A stretch of 64,000 nt of DNA from Oscillospiraceae bacterium (lineage in GTDB: Bacteria > Bacillota_A > Clostridia > Oscillospirales > Oscillospiraceae): NCBI GenBank assembly GCA_017545325.1, contig JAFWOX010000124.1, positions 6,592-70,591 of the forward strand. Direction: 5' to 3'. The notes beneath the pieces were generated by a model. That model was not told the DNA's origin, ran no database searches, and saw only the letters and a list, made by a program, of their open reading frames with translations. The position numbers and the translations under genes were made by a program. Positions 31,185 to 40,681 of this stretch are shown in pieces (position 1 is the first letter of the stretch; each line of letters begins with the position of its first letter).

Positions 31185-32114
31185 TCAGCCGCCGATCTGC
31201 GCCTGCACTCCCTGGGCCTCGGCCACGGCCTTCAGGCGCTCCATATGCGCCTGATCCGGTACCTCCAGATGCAGCTTTACCTCCTGCCCCAGGCTCTCCA
31301 GCTTGCTCTCCCCCAGGCGATGATAGGGCAGGAGGTGGACCGGCGCATCCAGCTCCCCGGCAAAGCGCGCCGTGGCGGCGATATTCTCCTCATCATCGTT
31401 ATAGCCGGGGATGACGGGCACCCGCACGATCACAGGGACATTCAGCTCCCGTCGGATATGGCGGATATTCGCCAGGATCGTCTCGTTGGGGACGCCGGTA
31501 TATTCCCTGTGCCTGGCGCTGTCCATATGCTTGACGTCCAGGAGGCCCAGATCCACCTGCCCGAATACCCGGTCCACCGCCGCCCGGGACCCGAAGGCGC
31601 AGGATTCCACCGCGGTATGCAGCCCCTCCCCATGCGCCGCATACAGCAGCGCTTCGGTGAAATCCGGATGCATCAGGCACTCTCCCCCGCTGACCGTGAT
31701 CCCGCCGCCGGAGGATTCCAGAAACAGCCGATCCTTCAGCACCTGGTCCAGCACCTCCCGGACGCTCTGCTCCATACCGGCGAGCTCCCGCGCCCCATGG
31801 CGGCATGCGGAGACGCAGAAAGCGCAGTCCGTACACCTTTTCCGGTCAGTATGCTCCAGGAGCCTCCCATCCCGCTGCAGCAGCGTCACCGCCCCCCGGG
31901 GACAGACGGCGGCGCAGGCCCCGCAGCCGACGCATCGGCTCGAATAGGTCATGAGCTGGGGACGGGGAAGGCTGCTCTCGGGATTGGCGCACCAGAGGCA
32001 GCGGAGGGGGCAGCCCTTCAGGAACACCGTCACCCGGATCCCCGGTCCATCATGGATGGAATAGCTCTGGATGTTGAAGACCGGCGCGGTCAGATCCATA
32101 TAATCCGTTCTCAT
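31185..32114 (-). CDS. Glycyl-radical enzyme activating protein (radical SAM)
   Basis: Radical SAM activase of 309 aa. The SAM-cluster motif is CPLRCLWC, preceded by SIHDGPGIRVTVFLKG, typical of PflA-like activases. Between it and the barrel lies a ferredoxin insert with two 4Fe-4S motifs (CVGCGACAAVCP and CTDCAFCVSAC), as in activases of non-PFL enzymes such as diol dehydratases or decarboxylases. Start ATG at 32114 follows AAGGAG. A promoter TTGACC-18-TATACT (32269-32298) lies upstream on the minus strand. No glycyl-radical enzyme is encoded anywhere in this window. Confidence 0.9.
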   Translation of the reverse strand: MRTDYMDLTAPVFNIQSYSIHDGPGIRVTVFLKGCPLRCLWCANPESSLPRPQLMTYSSRCVGCGACAAVCPRGAVTLLQRDGRLLEHTDRKRCTDCAFCVSACRHGARELAGMEQSVREVLDQVLKDRLFLESSGGGITVSGGECLMHPDFTEALLYAAHGEGLHTAVESCAFGSRAAVDRVFGQVDLGLLDVKHMDSARHREYTGVPNETILANIRHIRRELNVPVIVRVPVIPGYNDDEENIAATARFAGELDAPVHLLPYHRLGESKLESLGQEVKLHLEVPDQAHMERLKAVAEAQGVQAQIGG

Positions 32115-32578
32115 CTTCGCTCCTTCCCGGCCATGGGCCGCCGGGGAAGCTCCCGGGGCAGCCCGGGCGGCGGTCCGCCGCCCGCTTTTGCCGTTTCCTC
32201 TGCGCTGAAGCATGTCCAAGTTCCGCCGAAGCTGTCTTGATTCTCTCCTCCGGCAGCGTTATGATCCCAGTATACGGCGCCTGCAGCCGGAAGGTCAATG
32301 CCAATCGAAGCAGAAAGCCCGGGAAGGGCTTGTCTGCCCCGGCGGCATATTGTATAATCGGCTCATTGAATGCGGATGCCGGGAATGGGCGGCCGGACCT
32401 GCCCGCTGCCGGCGCCGGAGCTCCCCGTGCTCCGGCGCCGCCTTCGGAAGGAACAAAGCGTTCCCGTTTTCGTCCAATGACTGAAGGCAGGCTGCCGGGG
32501 CTGCGGAAAAAGAAAAGCGGACCGGAAACGGTTTTGAATACGGAACGCCTGGCTCAAACGCCAAGAAGGAGAACAATC
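32115..32578. promoter_or_regulatory. Divergent promoter region with long leader
   Basis: No gene is seen. Minus strand: TTGACC (32293-32298) and TATACT (32269-32274) for the activase. Plus strand: TTGTCT (32330-32335), 17 bases, TATAAT (32353-32358) for the lipoprotein gene. The plus leader of about 210 bases holds an 11-bp hairpin GGCGCCGGAGC/GCTCCGGCGCC (32411-32439) without a T-run. Confidence 0.6.
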
Positions 32579-33649
32579 ATGAAAAAGATATTCTATATGC
32601 TGCTTGCCGTCTGTCTGGTTTTCGCCCTGACGGCCTGCAGCGGAGAGAAGCCGATAAGCGGACCCGAGGCGACGGATGCGTCGGAGACCTCGGCCCCCAC
32701 GAAGGAGGCGACGCTCTGGCCCCGCACAGGCTATTTTACGGATAAGGCGGCGAACATGCTCTCCATTGCCTGGCTGGACGACGTGGATGAGCCCGGCTGG
32801 TATGTCGGCTGCCTCCTGGGGGAGGATAAGTCCGAGGACGTATGGAGCGGAATGCTTTCCCTGGAGGGGAACCGCCTGCAGGGAACTCTGCCCTCCTTCG
32901 GCGAAAAGGAAGCCCTCACCGTCACCATCGCGGAGGAAGGCGCGGACGGCCTGCTGCTCACGGTGGAGGGCGGGGAGACCTATCACTTCGTCCCCTATCG
33001 CACATTGGAAGAGGCCATTCTGATCACGTTCCGGGTGGAAGGCCGGGGAAACATCAATTCCGCCCAGGGGGAGAAGGCCCCGGAGCTTGAACCGGAGTAT
33101 GCGTACCAGTCCGCCCAGATCAGTCTGGCCGCGCCGGAGACCTATACCTGCGTCGCCTGGCCGAACGCGGGCAGCTGGTTCGTGAAATGGACGAAGAACG
33201 GCGAAGACTACTCCACGGATGCGCAGATCACCGTGCTGCTGGAGGAGAACGCGGAGTATGTCGCCGTGTTTGACGAGGATCCCGATTGGCAGAATCCCGC
33301 TGCACATTATGCCGGCAGGTATCAGTGCGGCCAGGTCCTGGCACTGGTGGAGGCCTATGGCGATGATTCTGCGCAGATAGCCATCGAGCAGGGCAGCAGC
33401 AAAACGGAGTTCGCCTATTGGAACATCACCGGCCGGCTCGATGCGGATACGAAGACCATCCGGTACTCCGGCTGCACCAAAACCCTCGTCGTCTATGACG
33501 ACAAGGGCGAGGTGCAGAGCGCAGATCTGGAATATGAAAACGGCACCGGTACCATCGTCTTTACGGAGGAGGGCACGTTCATCTGGCACGAGGACCAGTC
33601 TGAATCCGGCAGGGAGCTGACCTTTGAACGGCTTCCGGAGAGCGATTGA
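32579..33649 (+). CDS. Secreted lipoprotein of unknown function
   Basis: 356 aa. MKKIFYMLLAVCLVFALTAC is a lipoprotein signal peptide with lipobox LTAC. The Ser/Thr/Glu-rich tether is followed by a region with no recognised enzyme motif. Around residues 185-240 the pattern WFVKWTKNGEDYSTDAQ..EYVAVFDE resembles short beta-rich repeats common in Firmicute surface proteins. Start ATG at 32579 follows AAGGAGAA. Substrate and role unknown. Confidence 0.85.
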   Translation: MKKIFYMLLAVCLVFALTACSGEKPISGPEATDASETSAPTKEATLWPRTGYFTDKAANMLSIAWLDDVDEPGWYVGCLLGEDKSEDVWSGMLSLEGNRLQGTLPSFGEKEALTVTIAEEGADGLLLTVEGGETYHFVPYRTLEEAILITFRVEGRGNINSAQGEKAPELEPEYAYQSAQISLAAPETYTCVAWPNAGSWFVKWTKNGEDYSTDAQITVLLEENAEYVAVFDEDPDWQNPAAHYAGRYQCGQVLALVEAYGDDSAQIAIEQGSSKTEFAYWNITGRLDADTKTIRYSGCTKTLVVYDDKGEVQSADLEYENGTGTIVFTEEGTFIWHEDQSESGRELTFERLPESD

Positions 33650-33669
33650 CGGACGGAGGCAAGGATTTC

Positions 33670-34311
33670 ATGGAGCCGACAAGCATCATCATCCGCCGGG
33701 AGACGGAGCAGGACCATCGGACTGTGGAAGCCCTCATCCGGGAATCCTTCTGGAACGTCTACCGCCCGGGCTGCCTGGAGCACTATGTGATCCACCGGCT
33801 CCGGGAGGATCCCGCCTTCGTTCCGGAGCTGGATCTGGTCATGGAGGGGGACGGGCGCATCATCGGGCAGAATATGTTCATGCGGGCGGAGATCCGCGCC
33901 GACGACGGCCGGAGGATCCCCATCATGACCATGGGGCCGATCTGCATCGCGCCGGAGCTCAAGCGCCGGGGCTACGGCAAGCGGCTGCTGGACGATTCCC
34001 TGGAGCGGGCCGCAGCGCTGGGCTGCGGCGCCCTGTGCTTCGAAGGGAACATCCTCTTCTACGGAAAGAGCGGCTTCACCTACGCCCGGGAATTCGGCAT
34101 ACGCTATCATGATCTGCCGGCGGGAGCGGACGACTCCTTCTTTCTCTGCCGGGAGCTGATCCCCGGCTATCTGCAGGGCGTCACCGGGGTTTACGGCCCT
34201 CCGGAGGGCTACTTCTGCGCGGAACGGGAACCGGAGGAATTTGCCCGCTTCGAGGCGCTCTTCCCCCCGAAGGAGAAGCTGGTCCTCCCGGGTCAGCTCT
34301 CGGAGCGATAA
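33670..34311 (+). CDS. GNAT family N-acetyltransferase
   Basis: 213 aa. Acetyl-CoA loop ELKRRGYGKRLLDDSL near residue 100, then GALCFEGNILFYGKSGF as the usual second half of the fold. Start ATG at 33670 with GGAGG ten bases upstream; a TTG further up is possible. Substrate unknown. Only 20 bases follow the lipoprotein stop, so the two may be co-transcribed. Confidence 0.88.
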   Translation: MEPTSIIIRRETEQDHRTVEALIRESFWNVYRPGCLEHYVIHRLREDPAFVPELDLVMEGDGRIIGQNMFMRAEIRADDGRRIPIMTMGPICIAPELKRRGYGKRLLDDSLERAAALGCGALCFEGNILFYGKSGFTYAREFGIRYHDLPAGADDSFFLCRELIPGYLQGVTGVYGPPEGYFCAEREPEEFARFEALFPPKEKLVLPGQLSER

Positions 34312-34325
34312 GGCTTTGCTTATTC

Positions 34326-34349
34326 CCCCCTCCGCTTCGGCGGAGGGGG
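34326..34349 (+). terminator. Rho-independent terminator behind the acetyltransferase
   Basis: CCCCCTCCGC-TTCG-GCGGAGGGGG, a 10-bp perfect stem with a tetraloop, followed by CTTTCGCTT. Confidence 0.8.
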
Positions 34350-34492
34350 CTTTCGCTTCCCGGCAAAAAAGCGTTGCTCCGTCTTCTTTCAGATGGTATG
34401 CTGTTATACAGGATACAGCAAACTGCCCTCCGGGATCCCGGGCGCTTCGCCCCGGTCCTCCGACGGCAGACATACGGAAAGGAGATGCAGAC

Positions 34493-36076
<1,584 letters not shown>

Positions 36077-36098
36077 ACCAATAAGAGACCGGCACTGA

Positions 36099-36120
36099 GA
36101 CGCGGGCGTTTGCCCGCGTC
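36099..36120 (+). repeat. Hairpin, copy 1 of an identical pair
   Basis: GACGCGGGCG-TT-TGCCCGCGTC-type palindrome of 22 bases directly behind the UGSC-like gene. An identical 22-base copy lies at 36309-36330. The two flank the REP-like element. Confidence 0.8.
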
Positions 36121-36146
36121 CCCAGCGTGTCGACAAACCCAGTTTT

Positions 36147-36271
36147 GTCATCGCGAGGAGCAAAGCGACGTGGTGATCCGTTCTCTCGTCCCCTTGGTCA
36201 GGTTAAAAATAAAAGGACGGGAGTTGCGGATTGCCACAACCGGTGACATCGGTCACCGGTTTCGCAATGAC
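36147..36271. repeat. REP/MITE-like element with terminal inverted repeats
   Basis: About 125 bp starting GTCATCGCGAGGAG and ending TTCGCAATGAC, near-perfect inverted ends. The internal run GAGCAAAGCGACGTGG is typical of widespread bacterial intergenic repeats. Inside is a perfect 10-bp hairpin AACCGGTGAC/GTCACCGGTT (36238-36261). No open frame. Confidence 0.75.
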
Positions 36272-36308
36272 CATTTTCGTTGGTCTGGTACTTTGTCTAC
36301 AGCCTGAG

Positions 36309-36330
36309 GACGCGGGCGTTTGCCCGCGTC
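36309..36330 (+). terminator. Hairpin, copy 2 of the pair, with T-run
   Basis: Same 22-base palindrome as 36099-36120, here followed by CCTTTTGTCT, so it can terminate plus-strand transcripts. It lies 17 bases beyond the stop of the convergent epimerase gene. Confidence 0.7.
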
Positions 36331-36346
36331 CCTTTTGTCTGCTCGT

Positions 36347-37264
36347 TTATTGATACACGCTCTTGAACGCTTTGTAGGTCTTCTCCATCCCCTCCCGGAA
36401 GGGGGTGTAGGTTATGCCCAGCTCCCGGGTGATCCGGTCGCCCCGGTACAGCTCGCTCTCCTCCGCCGCCAGGGGGAAGGGCACGGGGATATTCTCCCGC
36501 AGTACCTCCTCCACCGTCACCGGCCGGGTGACAAAGGGAATATCGCTCACCGCCGCCAGGGTATCCGTATAGGAACCGTAATCCAGCGTCTCCGGGGCGG
36601 CCAGATTATAGATCTTCCCCGCCGCCTCCGGTCTGACGATGCAGGCCAGGATGGCCTCCGCCGCATCCTTCACAAAGACGAACTGGAAACGGGAAGCGGC
36701 GTCCCCGGGCACGGGGATATCCTGCCCCTGCACGATGCGCTGGATATACCAGGATTCCCTTGGCGCATAGTTATAGGGGCCGTAGATGAAGGCGGGGCGC
36801 AGGATCACGGGCTCGATGCCCCGCTTGGCGCATTCCTCCTTCAGCTCCCGCTCCAGCAGGACCTTGTTCCAGATATACTCCGCCGCGGGTCCCGTGCCCA
36901 AGGCGTCCTGCACAGGCGCGGTCTCATCCGGGATCACCCCCGGCTGCCGCCGGTAGACGTCCGCCGTGCTGATGAGGATATACCGCTTCACGGAGCCGGG
37001 AAGATGGTCCAGGAGGAAGGAGATATCCCCCGGGGCATAGGCGCACAGGTCCACCGCCGCATCATACTCCCCCTCCGGCAGCCGGGAAAGGCCGGTGGGG
37101 TCATGCCGGTCGCTCCGATACTCCCGCAGATGGGGATAATGGGTCATGGCATACCGGCCACGGTTCACCAGAGTCAGCTCCATGTCCTCCCGCCGGGAGG
37201 CAAAGATGCAGAATATCCTCCCCAGAAAATAGCTGCCGCCCATCACCAGAACATTATAGGCCAT
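36347..37264 (-). CDS. NAD-dependent epimerase/dehydratase (extended SDR)
   Basis: 305 aa. Rossmann motif VMGGSYFLGR near the start (atypical G-x2-x2-G spacing), the catalytic pair region YIWNKVLLE after STADVY, and substrate-side motif RPAFIYGP. This fits sugar-nucleotide epimerases or reductases. Start at 37264 follows GGAGAAG. Substrate unknown; no other sugar gene lies beside it. Copy 2 of the dispersed repeat sits just upstream. Confidence 0.88.
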   Translation of the reverse strand: MAYNVLVMGGSYFLGRIFCIFASRREDMELTLVNRGRYAMTHYPHLREYRSDRHDPTGLSRLPEGEYDAAVDLCAYAPGDISFLLDHLPGSVKRYILISTADVYRRQPGVIPDETAPVQDALGTGPAAEYIWNKVLLERELKEECAKRGIEPVILRPAFIYGPYNYAPRESWYIQRIVQGQDIPVPGDAASRFQFVFVKDAAEAILACIVRPEAAGKIYNLAAPETLDYGSYTDTLAAVSDIPFVTRPVTVEEVLRENIPVPFPLAAEESELYRGDRITRELGITYTPFREGMEKTYKAFKSVYQ

Positions 37265-37330
37265 GATTCTTCTCCATTCACTGACAAGGGCATGGGAACG
37301 GACAGTTCCCATGCCCAAAGGTTTCCTTAA

Positions 37331-37500
37331 GCCTCGCAGAGTTCGCGCTCGCAAGCGCGAAGACAATCGAAATCTGTTTTCGGGCGGAATTCATTTCCGC
37401 TCGAAAACCCTGCTCGCGGAGCGGACTGTGCGAGCGCAGCGAGTGCGGGGAGCGAAGCGCAATCTATCAACGCAGAGCCCAGCGAAGCGGGTCTGCGTTG
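37331..37500 (-). repeat. Dispersed structured repeat, copy 2
   Basis: A 170-bp element between the MoaF-like gene and the epimerase gene, related to 5123-5282. Stems: 37342-37361 (TTCGCGCT-CGCA-AGCGCGAA), 37376-37408 (14 bp with one G.T pair) and 37468-37500 (CAACGCAGA..TCTGCGTTG). Conserved single-stranded blocks match copy 1 closely, while stem arms differ by paired changes. Confidence 0.85.
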
Positions 37501-37507
37501 AGTGCTT

Positions 37508-39295
37508 TTAAATATTGTCGCTGGTCTTGTCGAAGTACTTCTTGATATCGAAGGTGCCCAGCTCCCGGCCGAAGGCGCCGGTGATATTCAGGCTCAGGCC
37601 GTTATGGCCCACGCCGAAGAAGAACCCGCCGTCATGAAGGGTCTTGGGGTTGATGACCACCAGGCCCTGCATGCCGTTGCAGTTCTCCTCCACCCACTCG
37701 AAGATATAGGCGTCGTCCCGAAGCTTGATGTAGTAGCAGGGGCTGGACCAGGTGGCGCCGCCGCTGTTATCCCCCTGGAAGATGGTCCAGCTGGAGCTCT
37801 CGGGAGAGCTGTACACATGGATGGAGCTCATCTTATCGCTGTACGCCCAGGAGAAGCACTTGCCCACCAGATCGGTGGTGAAGTGGTGCCGGCGGGCGAA
37901 GGGCGGCTTGATGTTGCCGTACTCCAGGGTGCCGAAGTTGACCTTGGAGCCGATCTCCCATTCGCTGTGCCAGTTGCCGATCTGGGCCCGGACGGTGGTG
38001 GTGAGGCCGGTGGAGAAGTCGCAGGCATGGGTCAGGTTGGCCCAATCGGGGTCGTCCGTGACCATATGGGAGAAGAAGTAGATATCCTTGGCGGGCTCGA
38101 AGCAGATATACTTGGCTTCCTTCCATTCCCCGTCGTTCTCCCGGTACTTCAGGTACCGCTCGCTGAACACATCGTATTCGTACACGGTGCTCTGGTCCCC
38201 GGTCCAGGGGGCGATGGCGTGCTTTTCCATATCCAGCTTGACCTTGAACTTCTTGCCGATCAGGAACTTGGAGAAGGGCAGGGTGTTCTTACTGGCCATG
38301 ATGTTGGGGCCGTCCACCTCAAAGATGCGGTGGGCCTCATTGGCGTGCTTCAAGGCCTCCTCATGGGACATGGGAATGTCGATATCCATGGGCCGGTAGG
38401 CGTAGCGGCCGCCCTTGCGTCCCGCCAGGCGGGCCATGGGGGGTTCCTTATCCCCGAAGGTATAGATGCTCTCCAGATGCGCCGCGTCGCCGGTGATCTT
38501 GATATCGGCGGTATGGAGGGTGTACACGAAATTGTCGTCCTCGTCGAAGCCGAACTCCAGACCGATGGCCTTATCCTCGAAGAAGTTCATGACCTCCAGC
38601 CAGAACTTGCCGGAGAATTCCACCTCGCCCCGGCTGAAGATATAGTTCTCATCGTCGATCTTCAGGTAGTCCGCGGGGTTCGCCATGGTGATGCCGCCCA
38701 TTTTGTCCCCCAGCTCCACCAGGGTGCAGCAGACCACGCTGGGGAAGAAGGTCAGCATCTCGTAGCCCGTGCAGAACTTCCAGTACAGGCCGCGGCCTTC
38801 GATCCGGTTGGTGGTGGTGTTCAGCGCGGGCTTCTCATTATCGCCGAAGTCCGCCCAGCCGAAATAGTACTGCCGCTGGATCTCCCGGGGCACATCCCGG
38901 TAATAATCCGGCTCCTTGTCGCCGAACAAACTGCCGCCCACGGCCACCCGGATGCCGAACCAGGTCTCGAACACGGTGATGGCGTTGGTCCGCCAGTCCA
39001 GCACCGTATGCCAGCCCCGGGTGGTGCCGGGCACCAGATGGCTGAACACGGTCACATGGTCCAGGGTGATGGCGGAATAGGGCGCGGTATACTCTTCGCC
39101 GTTCTCGGTGCAGACCAGGGTCTCCTTATCCTTGAAGACATAGTCCAGCTGCTTGGGGGCAAACTCCCCTTCCAGCCTGGCCTTGAAGGATTTTCCCGCC
39201 AGAATGCCGCAGTCCCCGCCCGCGGGACGGCGCTGGGCGTCTACCTTCCGGGCGACTTCTTCATCCGTCAGGGGGTTGAACTTGGTAAAGAACAT
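37508..39295 (-). CDS. MoaF-like protein, double length
   Basis: 595 aa, cytoplasmic (no signal peptide or membrane segment). The sequence is built from repeated lipocalin-like units. Each begins near GK-F (GKSFKARL, GKFWLEVM, GKKFKVKL, GKCFSWAY) and runs into a strand-rich YxF/DxxTG pattern (VLDWRTNAIT, CDFSTGLTT). This matches MoaF-type N and C domains occurring twice; known MoaF proteins are about half this length. Start at 39295 follows GGAGG; the frame upstream adds MNGGQKQ. Own promoter TTGACG-17-TATAAT (39346-39374). MoaF has been linked to molybdenum cofactor and to small-molecule binding; function here is open. Confidence 0.75.
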   Translation of the reverse strand: MFFTKFNPLTDEEVARKVDAQRRPAGGDCGILAGKSFKARLEGEFAPKQLDYVFKDKETLVCTENGEEYTAPYSAITLDHVTVFSHLVPGTTRGWHTVLDWRTNAITVFETWFGIRVAVGGSLFGDKEPDYYRDVPREIQRQYYFGWADFGDNEKPALNTTTNRIEGRGLYWKFCTGYEMLTFFPSVVCCTLVELGDKMGGITMANPADYLKIDDENYIFSRGEVEFSGKFWLEVMNFFEDKAIGLEFGFDEDDNFVYTLHTADIKITGDAAHLESIYTFGDKEPPMARLAGRKGGRYAYRPMDIDIPMSHEEALKHANEAHRIFEVDGPNIMASKNTLPFSKFLIGKKFKVKLDMEKHAIAPWTGDQSTVYEYDVFSERYLKYRENDGEWKEAKYICFEPAKDIYFFSHMVTDDPDWANLTHACDFSTGLTTTVRAQIGNWHSEWEIGSKVNFGTLEYGNIKPPFARRHHFTTDLVGKCFSWAYSDKMSSIHVYSSPESSSWTIFQGDNSGGATWSSPCYYIKLRDDAYIFEWVEENCNGMQGLVVINPKTLHDGGFFFGVGHNGLSLNITGAFGRELGTFDIKKYFDKTSDNI

Positions 39296-39345
39296 CTGCT
39301 TTTGACCTCCGTTCATTTCGTTTTTTGGTTTCCTGTATAGGATAG

Positions 39346-39374
39346 ATTATAGCCTCTCCCCGTGGCCGCGTCAA
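39346..39374 (-). promoter_or_regulatory. Promoter of the MoaF-like gene
   Basis: Minus strand TTGACG (39369-39374), 17 bases, TATAAT (39346-39351). The transcript would have a leader of about 40 bases. Confidence 0.75.
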
Positions 39375-39386
39375 GGCAAAAGGAAA

Positions 39387-39411
39387 CCGCCTCCGGCAGA
39401 ACCGGAGGCGG
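39387..39411 (-). terminator. Terminator behind the UroD-family gene
   Basis: CCGCCTCCGG-CAGAA-CCGGAGGCGG, followed on the minus strand by TTTCCTTTTGCC. It separates the UroD-family gene from the MoaF-like gene. Confidence 0.8.
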
Positions 39412-39434
39412 CGGGCAGGCTGCAAAGCGCGAAA

Positions 39435-40481
39435 TTACATATAGCCCTGCTTCTCGTACTGGAGGGGGCTGCGGACGATCTGGCTCCGGTCGATGCCGAA
39501 ATGCTTGGCGTTGTATTCGTCGATGGCGTCCATGATGCAGTCATACACCCCGTCGTAGATGCTTCCGGGGCCGCCCTGGGCCACGCAGGGGATGTAGGCC
39601 TTGGGGGTGCAGGCGTCCAGCATTTCCCAGACCTTCCGCTTGGTCTCCTCGGGATTCCAGCCCTCGTAGTCGAAGTCCGCCCCGTCGAAGCCGCCCATGA
39701 AGCCGATCTTGCCGCAGTACTTCCGGGTGAGCTCCGGCAGGTTGTTGGAGCTCATGCAGCCCTGCCATACGTCGATGCCCATTTCGATCATGGCGGGCAC
39801 CAGGTTGGCGCCGTAGCTGTCGCTGTGGTGGACGATGAGCTCCACGCCATGGGACTTGTAGTAGCCGTAGATTTCCTTATAGGGCTCCACAAAGAAATCC
39901 TCGAACATGGCGGGGCTCATGAAGGAGCTGGTGCGGCTGCCCCAGTCGTCATGGTGGAACAGGGCGTCGGGCTGGAGCTTGGCGCAGATCAGTTCTGCCA
40001 GGCGCAGCTCATAGTCCCGGAGGTACTTGATGAGATCATGCATCTCATCCTCGTACATCACCAGGTTTTCCATGGTGCGGACCATCTCGCCCAGGTGGTG
40101 GCACTGCTCAAAGAGGCCGGGGGCGATGAAGGGGGCCTTCCAGGCCAGGTTGGAATCCGTCTTGTCCATGATGCCCTTGATCATGGCCCATTCCTCATCC
40201 GGGAAATCCAGGCTGGGGGCATGGACATAATCCTGCCAATGCTCGATATCCTTGATGACGATCTTATCCGGCGTGTGCACCGGGAAGGCGCCGGGTACGC
40301 CCTTGGGATAGGAGTTGGTGACGCCCCAGGCGTTCACCACGTTTTCCTCCCCGTACTTGGGGGAGGTGCTGTGGAACATGGCGGGATGGAGCACCAGGCG
40401 AAGGGCCTCGTACTGGTTGGCGTAGCGGTCGGGATTCAGGCCCTTGGCCGCCTCATAGAAGTTTTGTTTCGGACTCAGCAT
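39435..40481 (-). CDS. UroD/methyltransferase-family protein (copy 1)
   Basis: 348 aa of the uroporphyrinogen decarboxylase superfamily, which also contains cobalamin-dependent methyltransferases (MtaA, CmuA). Family sequence: FMSPAMFEDFFVEPYKEIY, VELIVHHSDSYG, GFMGGFDGADFD. The zinc-binding H-x-C-G of MtaA/CmuA is replaced by HHSD, so a methyl-transfer role of that exact type is doubtful. Promoter TTGACC-17-TATAAT at 40538-40566. Neighbour of the MoaF-like gene but separately transcribed. Confidence 0.85.
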   Translation of the reverse strand: MLSPKQNFYEAAKGLNPDRYANQYEALRLVLHPAMFHSTSPKYGEENVVNAWGVTNSYPKGVPGAFPVHTPDKIVIKDIEHWQDYVHAPSLDFPDEEWAMIKGIMDKTDSNLAWKAPFIAPGLFEQCHHLGEMVRTMENLVMYEDEMHDLIKYLRDYELRLAELICAKLQPDALFHHDDWGSRTSSFMSPAMFEDFFVEPYKEIYGYYKSHGVELIVHHSDSYGANLVPAMIEMGIDVWQGCMSSNNLPELTRKYCGKIGFMGGFDGADFDYEGWNPEETKRKVWEMLDACTPKAYIPCVAQGGPGSIYDGVYDCIMDAIDEYNAKHFGIDRSQIVRSPLQYEKQGYM

Positions 40482-40537
40482 AATCAGTTACCTCTCCATT
40501 CTTTGATCGCTTCTCTGCGGCATTGTTCGTTGGGTGC

Positions 40538-40566
40538 ATTATATCAAGCCCATGTCGCCGGGTCAA
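40538..40566 (-). promoter_or_regulatory. Promoter of UroD-family gene 1
   Basis: Minus strand TTGACC (40561-40566), 17 bases, TATAAT (40538-40543). Confidence 0.75.
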
Positions 40567-40608
40567 GGGCAATACTCGCTCCGGAGACCCCGGTCTTTCC
40601 GCAGAAAT

Positions 40609-40634
40609 CGGCCGGCAGCTCAGGCTGCCGGCCG
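40609..40634 (-). terminator. Terminator behind the Opp operon
   Basis: CGGCCGGCAGC-TCAG-GCTGCCGGCCG, an 11-bp perfect stem, with ATTTCTGC following on the minus strand, 48 bases beyond the oppA stop. Confidence 0.7.
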
Positions 40635-40681
40635 AAACAGGGTTCTTTCCCTGCATTCCGCAGGGGATCCGATTCTGTCCC

